This document shows positions 60,301 through 64,000 of a DNA stretch of 64,000 nt, one piece after another. The number at the start of each line of letters is the position of its first letter. The stretch's first letter is position 1. The stretch lies in NCBI RefSeq assembly GCF_029814935.1, contig NZ_CP104582.1:1-64000 (forward strand), written 5' to 3'. A program made the translations under genes and the position numbers. This stretch comes from Pseudomonas sp. GD03919. GTDB lineage: Bacteria; Pseudomonadota; Gammaproteobacteria; Pseudomonadales; Pseudomonadaceae. The notes under the pieces are model-generated. The model was not told the origin of the DNA, did not search any database, and was given only the letters and a program-made list of their open reading frames with translations.

Positions 60301-61203
60301 ATGGACATCACCCGCCTGCGCACCCTGCGTGAACTGGCGCGCTGCCGCACCATGGCGGCGGCTGCCGAGTCGTTGCACCTGACGCCTTCGGCCGTCTCAC
60401 AGCAGGTGGCCCAGCTTGAACGCGAGGCGGACATGGCGTTGATCGAGCGACGCGGGCGCGGCGTGGTGCTCACCCCGGCTGGCGAGCGGCTGGTGGCGCA
60501 TGCCGAGCGCATTCTCATGGTGCTCGACGAAGCGCGCTCGGAGCTGGCGCTGCTGCGCGGGGAAATCGCCGGTGAATTGCGCGTGGCTGCTTTCCCCTCG
60601 ATCGCCGTGGCGGTGATCGCGCAAACCGTGCGTGCGCTACGCAGCGCCTACCCGCGGCTGAACGTGGTGGTATTGGAACTGGAACCGCAGGAAAGCCTCA
60701 GCGCCCTCGGCGCCTGGCAGATCGACGTGGCGGTGATCGACGACCTGGCCGTGCAGCCCGACGAAAACCGCGAACACTACGCGCTGATTCCCCTGACTCA
60801 GGATCAGCTGCACGTCCTGCTGCCCATCGACCATGTGCTGGCCCGGCGCGACAGCCTGACCATCGCCGAGCTGCGCGACGAAGCCTGGGCGCTGGACTCC
60901 ACTGGCAGCTCGTTCGGCGAATTCATCACCAACCTGTGCCGCCGCTCAGGCTATGCGCCGCGTATCAACGCCCACTGCGCCGGTTTCGAGATGGTCGCGG
61001 CCATGGTCGCCTCGGGCAACTCCATCTCCATCGTCTCCGGCCTGCGTCTGGTGCGACCGCTACCCGGCGTCACCGCTGTGCCGCTGCTGCCGGACATCCA
61101 GCGCGGCGTCTTTCTCGCCTACCGCAAGGGCGAGCGCGATCACCCGGCAGTGAACGTGTTTCTCGACGAGGCGGTGTACACCGCCGACAAGGTCCTCGGC
61201 TAG
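60301..61203 (+). CDS. LysR-family transcriptional regulator
   Basis: The 300-residue product has an N-terminal winged helix-turn-helix (LRTLRELARCRTMAAAAESL, LTPSAVSQQVAQLEREADM) and a C-terminal periplasmic-binding-like effector domain (ELRVAAFPSIAVAVIAQTVR). It is divergent from sdaA with a 181-base AT-rich control region (tatgtatactgatttattttt at about 60240), so control of sdaA is likely. Effector unknown. Confidence 0.9.
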   Translation: MDITRLRTLRELARCRTMAAAAESLHLTPSAVSQQVAQLEREADMALIERRGRGVVLTPAGERLVAHAERILMVLDEARSELALLRGEIAGELRVAAFPSIAVAVIAQTVRALRSAYPRLNVVVLELEPQESLSALGAWQIDVAVIDDLAVQPDENREHYALIPLTQDQLHVLLPIDHVLARRDSLTIAELRDEAWALDSTGSSFGEFITNLCRRSGYAPRINAHCAGFEMVAAMVASGNSISIVSGLRLVRPLPGVTAVPLLPDIQRGVFLAYRKGERDHPAVNVFLDEAVYTADKVLG

Positions 61204-61220
61204 CGCCATCTCGCCGTGTG

Positions 61221-61349
61221 CCGATGGTACCCACGCTCTGCGTGGGCACCTCCTTTCGAGACGCTCTGCGTCGGCGGACGCTGCCAGAATCACAACGGAC
61301 GCAGAGCGTCCTGGGCTGCGTTCCCACGCGGAGCGTGGGAACGATCAAC
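61221..61349. repeat. Long palindromic repeat, unit A
   Basis: The 129-base unit contains nested inverted pairs: cccacgctctgcgtgggc, gacgctctgcgtc ... gacgcagagcgtc, and ttcccacgcggagcgtgggaa, flanked by ccgatggtac and gatcaac. A near-identical unit follows at 61396. Confidence 0.88.
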
Positions 61350-61395
61350 GGCTGGGCAGCAGTCCGCTTTAGCCGCAATGTTTTGGCTCTTTATG

Positions 61396-61525
61396 CCGAT
61401 GGTACCCACGCTCTGCGTGGGCACCTCCTTTCGAGACGCTCTGCGTCGGCGGACTCTGCCTGAACCGCGACGGGACGCAGAGCGTCCTGGGCTGGGTTCC
61501 CACGCGGAGCGTGGGAGCGATCAAC
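61396..61525. repeat. Long palindromic repeat, unit B
   Basis: The 130-base unit matches unit A at about 90 % by eye, in the same orientation, 46 bases after it. Differences cluster in the centre (ctctgcctgaaccgcgacggg versus cgctgccagaatcacaacgg), that is, in the loop between the outer palindrome arms, while the arms are conserved. Confidence 0.88.
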
Positions 61526-61531
61526 CGACTT

Positions 61532-61693
61532 CTACTCAGCGGGCGCGAGAGGCTCTTGAGCCGCTTCAGCCTCCAACTTCGCCCTGTCGGCTTTGCTGAT
61601 GTACTTGGGTTTGTTGCTTTTGGGCGCGAGCTTGGCATTGGCCTTCTTGGCGTGGGCTTCGAGCAGTTGTTTGATCTTCTTGCGGCGATTCAT
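61532..61693 (-). CDS. Small basic DUF2986-type protein
   Basis: The 53-residue product begins MNRRKKIKQLLEAHAKKANA and contains PKSNKPKYISKADRAKLE, the conserved core of the short DUF2986 family found in gamma-proteobacteria. It is very rich in Lys, Arg and Ala with an acidic tail (EAEAAQEPLAPAE). Function is unknown; the charge pattern suggests nucleic-acid or ribosome contact. No strong Shine-Dalgarno sequence is visible. Confidence 0.75.
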   Translation of the reverse strand: MNRRKKIKQLLEAHAKKANAKLAPKSNKPKYISKADRAKLEAEAAQEPLAPAE

Positions 61694-61753
61694 GGGCGGG
61701 TGTCTGCTTGTCCTGGTTCAGTGGTACCAACGGGTTGCGTGGGAGGTTGGCAT

Positions 61754-62461
61754 TCAGCTCCAGAGCGCGCCAACCGGCGTATTCGCCGGATAGTGACTCG
61801 CCGCCTGCGCCTGCAGCAACTCTCCACAAGCCAGCGCGTCGGTCAGCGCATGGTGCGCCGAGTACAGCGGTAGGCCGTAGCGCAGGCGGCTGTCGGCCAG
61901 GCGGATGGAGATGGGTTCGCGGCCGCGCAGGCGATCCCACCAGCTCACGGTGCGCTTGGGGTGCAGGCGGGCTTCCAGTTCCATGGTGTCGATGATGGGG
62001 AAGACCAGGCCTTCGCCCAGATGCTGGCGCACGGCCTGGTCGAGGAAGCTGCGTTCGATATTGCGGTAGTGCGCCACCACCACCTTGCCCGCCAGGGCTT
62101 CCAGTAGCTCCTCGAGCACACTGGCCAGGCGTGGGGCGTGGCGGATGTCGCTGTGGGTGATGTGGTGGAAGGTGACTGATTCGGCGCTCAGCTCGCCGGT
62201 GGGTTTGACCACCCAGTAGCGCGACTCGGCGCAGCGGATACGTTGCAGGCTCAGCGGCACCAGGCCCAGGCTGACGATGGCGTGCTGACGCGGGTCGAGG
62301 CCAGTGGTTTCCACGTCCAGCGCCACCAGCGGCACTTCCGCCAAGGGCGTATCGGCGGCGACGCAGCCGGCGCCGTAGAAGGCGCGCAGGCGTGGGTCGC
62401 GGCTGCTGTCGGCGAGGCTGGCGAACAGTTGCGGCCAGTCCTGGGCCGTGCGCTCGCTCAT
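61754..62461 (-). CDS. 3'-5' exonuclease, DnaQ-like (DEDDh)
   Basis: The 235-residue product has the exonuclease motifs VALDVETTGLDPRQHAIVSLG (ExoI, DxE), VVVAHYRNIERSFLDQA (ExoII) and YSAHHALTDALACGELL (ExoIIIepsilon, HxxxxD). Stand-alone DnaQ-like proteins trim DNA or RNA 3' ends; this one overlaps the CBS/nucleotidyltransferase gene by four bases (ATGA), a pairing seen in many gamma-proteobacteria, so the two probably work together. Confidence 0.9.
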   Translation of the reverse strand: MSERTAQDWPQLFASLADSSRDPRLRAFYGAGCVAADTPLAEVPLVALDVETTGLDPRQHAIVSLGLVPLSLQRIRCAESRYWVVKPTGELSAESVTFHHITHSDIRHAPRLASVLEELLEALAGKVVVAHYRNIERSFLDQAVRQHLGEGLVFPIIDTMELEARLHPKRTVSWWDRLRGREPISIRLADSRLRYGLPLYSAHHALTDALACGELLQAQAASHYPANTPVGALWS

Positions 62462-64000
62462 CGCGGGCGGCCCGTCGGTTGCGCCGGGTAGCGAAAGCGC
62501 AGGAATTTCTGCGCGTTGCTGATCACCTGGAAGGCTTCCTTGAGGTGCTGGCGTTCGCTGGCGCTGAACTGTTCCGGCTCGATGTAGTTGCTCGGCGCGT
62601 TGCCGGCCTCGACTTCACGGGCTTGGTGGCGCACGCGCACCAGGCTGAGGAACTCGAAGGCATAGCGCAGGTGCTCCAGTGCCTCTTTGGGCAGCAGTTT
62701 GGTGGCAGCGATGGCGTCGAGACGGTCCAGCGAGTTCTGCGCCTTGGAGCCGCAGGCTAGGGCGTGTACGCGGATCAGGTCGGTGAGCGGGGCGGTGCCC
62801 CGGCCCTTGAGGTTGATGATGTTGCGGTGGCGGCCGTCGGTTTCCATCACGAAGGTGCGGAAGAAGCCCAGCGGCGGCGTGCGGTTGAGCGCGTTACGTG
62901 CCAGCGCGGCGAGGAAGGCCGGGCTGGCGCTGGCTTTTGCGGCGAGCAGGTCCTTGAGGTTCTCCACCAGTTCGGTTTCGCCGTAGAGGCCGTCGAGGTC
63001 GAAGAAGATGCTGGCGTTGAGCAGGGTTTCCGGGTTGGGCCGCTCGATCCATTCGCTGAAGTATTGTCGCCACACCTTCAGCGGCTGTCGCCACTTGGGG
63101 TTGGTGGCCATGATGCCGCCTTTGCAGTAGCTGTAGCCACAAGCGGCCAGACCGTCGCTGACGAACTGCGCCAGTTCGGCGAAGTAGGCGTCGTGTTCGT
63201 CCGCATCGAAGCGGTCGTCGAGCACCAGGGCGTTGTCCTGGTCGGTGAGCAGCAGTTGCTCGTCGCGGGCCATGGAGCCGGCGACCATGAAGCAGTAGGG
63301 CACCGGCGGTGGGCCGAGCTTCTGTTCGGCCAATTCCAGCAGGCGCTGGCTGAAGGCGCGGCCGATGCCGCTCATGGCGCTGCCGACCATATGTGCGCTG
63401 GCGTCGTCGGCGACCATGCGCACGAAGGTGGCGCGCAGGTCCGGCAGCAGGCTCTTGAGCCCCTCCACCGAGGTCTTGTTGAAGATGCTGTTGACCAGAT
63501 ACAGGCTGCTGCGCGATTCGTAGCGGACGATGTCGGCCAGCGCCACCACGCCCACCGGGCGGCGCCGATGCAGCACCGGCAGGTGGTGGATGTTGTTGCG
63601 CAGCATGCACAGCATGGCCTCGAACACCGAGTCGTCGGCCTGCAAGGTGATGGGGTTGGGCGTCATCACCTGGCTCACTGGCGTGTCGCTGGGCAGGCCG
63701 GCGGCGACCACGCGGGTGCGCAGGTCGCGGTCGGTGAGGATGCCGGCCATCACTTGGGTCTGTTGCTCGGTCACGTCCACCTGGTGCGGGTCGGGCCAGC
63801 GTGTGCCGGGATCGACGACGATGACCGAGGACACACTGTGCTCGGTCATCACCTGTGCCACCTGCTGGATCGGCGTATCCAGCGGCACGCTGACTGCGCC
63901 GCGCGAGATCAGCTTGCGCACCTTGATCTTCATCAGCTCGCTGGCCTTGCCATGGCTGTCTTCCAGCGCGGACTTGAGCCGTGACTGACCTTCGGCCTCG
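62458..64000 (-). CDS. CBS-domain putative nucleotidyltransferase (DUF294), partial
   Basis: The frame is open to the window edge, so the N-terminus (often a cyclic-nucleotide-binding domain) is missing; an internal ATG at 63933 is not the true start. Visible parts: two CBS domains (ISRGAVSVPLDTPIQQVAQV; VVAAGLPSDTPVSQVMTPNP), the nucleotidyltransferase motif AGSMARDEQLLLTDQDNALV, and a C-terminal helical DUF294 domain ending at 62458. Such proteins resemble the GlnD nucleotidyltransferase core. It is upstream of and overlaps the DnaQ-like exonuclease. Confidence 0.88.
   Translation of the reverse strand, partial: EAEGQSRLKSALEDSHGKASELMKIKVRKLISRGAVSVPLDTPIQQVAQVMTEHSVSSVIVVDPGTRWPDPHQVDVTEQQTQVMAGILTDRDLRTRVVAAGLPSDTPVSQVMTPNPITLQADDSVFEAMLCMLRNNIHHLPVLHRRRPVGVVALADIVRYESRSSLYLVNSIFNKTSVEGLKSLLPDLRATFVRMVADDASAHMVGSAMSGIGRAFSQRLLELAEQKLGPPPVPYCFMVAGSMARDEQLLLTDQDNALVLDDRFDADEHDAYFAELAQFVSDGLAACGYSYCKGGIMATNPKWRQPLKVWRQYFSEWIERPNPETLLNASIFFDLDGLYGETELVENLKDLLAAKASASPAFLAALARNALNRTPPLGFFRTFVMETDGRHRNIINLKGRGTAPLTDLIRVHALACGSKAQNSLDRLDAIAATKLLPKEALEHLRYAFEFLSLVRVRHQAREVEAGNAPSNYIEPEQFSASERQHLKEAFQVISNAQKFLRFRYPAQPTGRPR

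Overview
The window is chromosomal DNA of a Pseudomonas. It opens at dnaA and runs dnaA-dnaN-recF-gyrB, and the later core order plsC/gmhB/glyS/glyQ/tag/htrB2/pilZ ... trkA/rsmB/fmt/def/LysM/dprA/tsaC/qor/hemF/aroE matches the origin-proximal order of P. aeruginosa. GC-rich codon use, two perfect parS sites inside recF and many Pseudomonas-type REP palindromes agree. The exact species is not settled from the sequence; an ectoine-degrading P. mendocina/P. oleovorans-like strain is my inference.

Layout. 1-6.2 kb: replication genes, closed by a terminator directly followed by a group II intron (6.2-8.1 kb). 8.1-12.8 kb: accessory island with a truncated hypothetical gene, an IS21 remnant with five 23-bp repeats, a RelB/RelE-type toxin-antitoxin pair, a 795-aa TOTE-type primase-helicase and a candidate GGA-hairpin (Rsm-like) small RNA. 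12.8-18.7 kb: broken cdsA-like gene, then lipid/LPS and glycyl-tRNA synthetase genes and tag. 18.7-19.8 kb: a flavin-oxidase-like gene split by a second toxin-antitoxin module. 19.9-23 kb: htrB2, its terminator, a second intron copy with no difference seen from the first, and a PilZ gene. 23-24.5 kb: IS remnant and a decayed acvB/virJ gene.

24.5-40.8 kb holds an ectoine/hydroxyectoine import and catabolism cluster: ehuBCDA transporter, divergent MocR regulator enuR, an IS5-type insertion exactly at the enuR stop, then eutB, eutC, doeA, doeB, an Lrp/AsnC regulator, and, after an NlpC/P60 gene and a preQ1-riboswitch-controlled queuosine-precursor transporter, doeC and doeD. Imported ectoine would be opened by DoeA, deacetylated by DoeB, transaminated by DoeD and oxidised by DoeC to aspartate; EutB/EutC would feed in hydroxyectoine. 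eutA is not present in the window.

41-42.7 kb: a complete IS1111-group (IS110 family) element inserted in a REP palindrome. Its 3' non-coding region folds on paper into two loops whose sides match the REP target and the element's own ends, as expected of a bridge/seek RNA. 42.7-53.2 kb: conserved core genes. 53.5-54.1 kb: scar of photolyase and GGDEF fragments. 54.1-64 kb: periplasmic solute-binding protein, cardiolipin synthase, BCCT osmolyte transporter, L-serine dehydratase with a divergent LysR regulator, a pair of long palindromic repeats, a DUF2986 mini-protein, and an exonuclease overlapping a CBS/nucleotidyltransferase gene cut by the window end.

No rRNA, tRNA or CRISPR array was seen.
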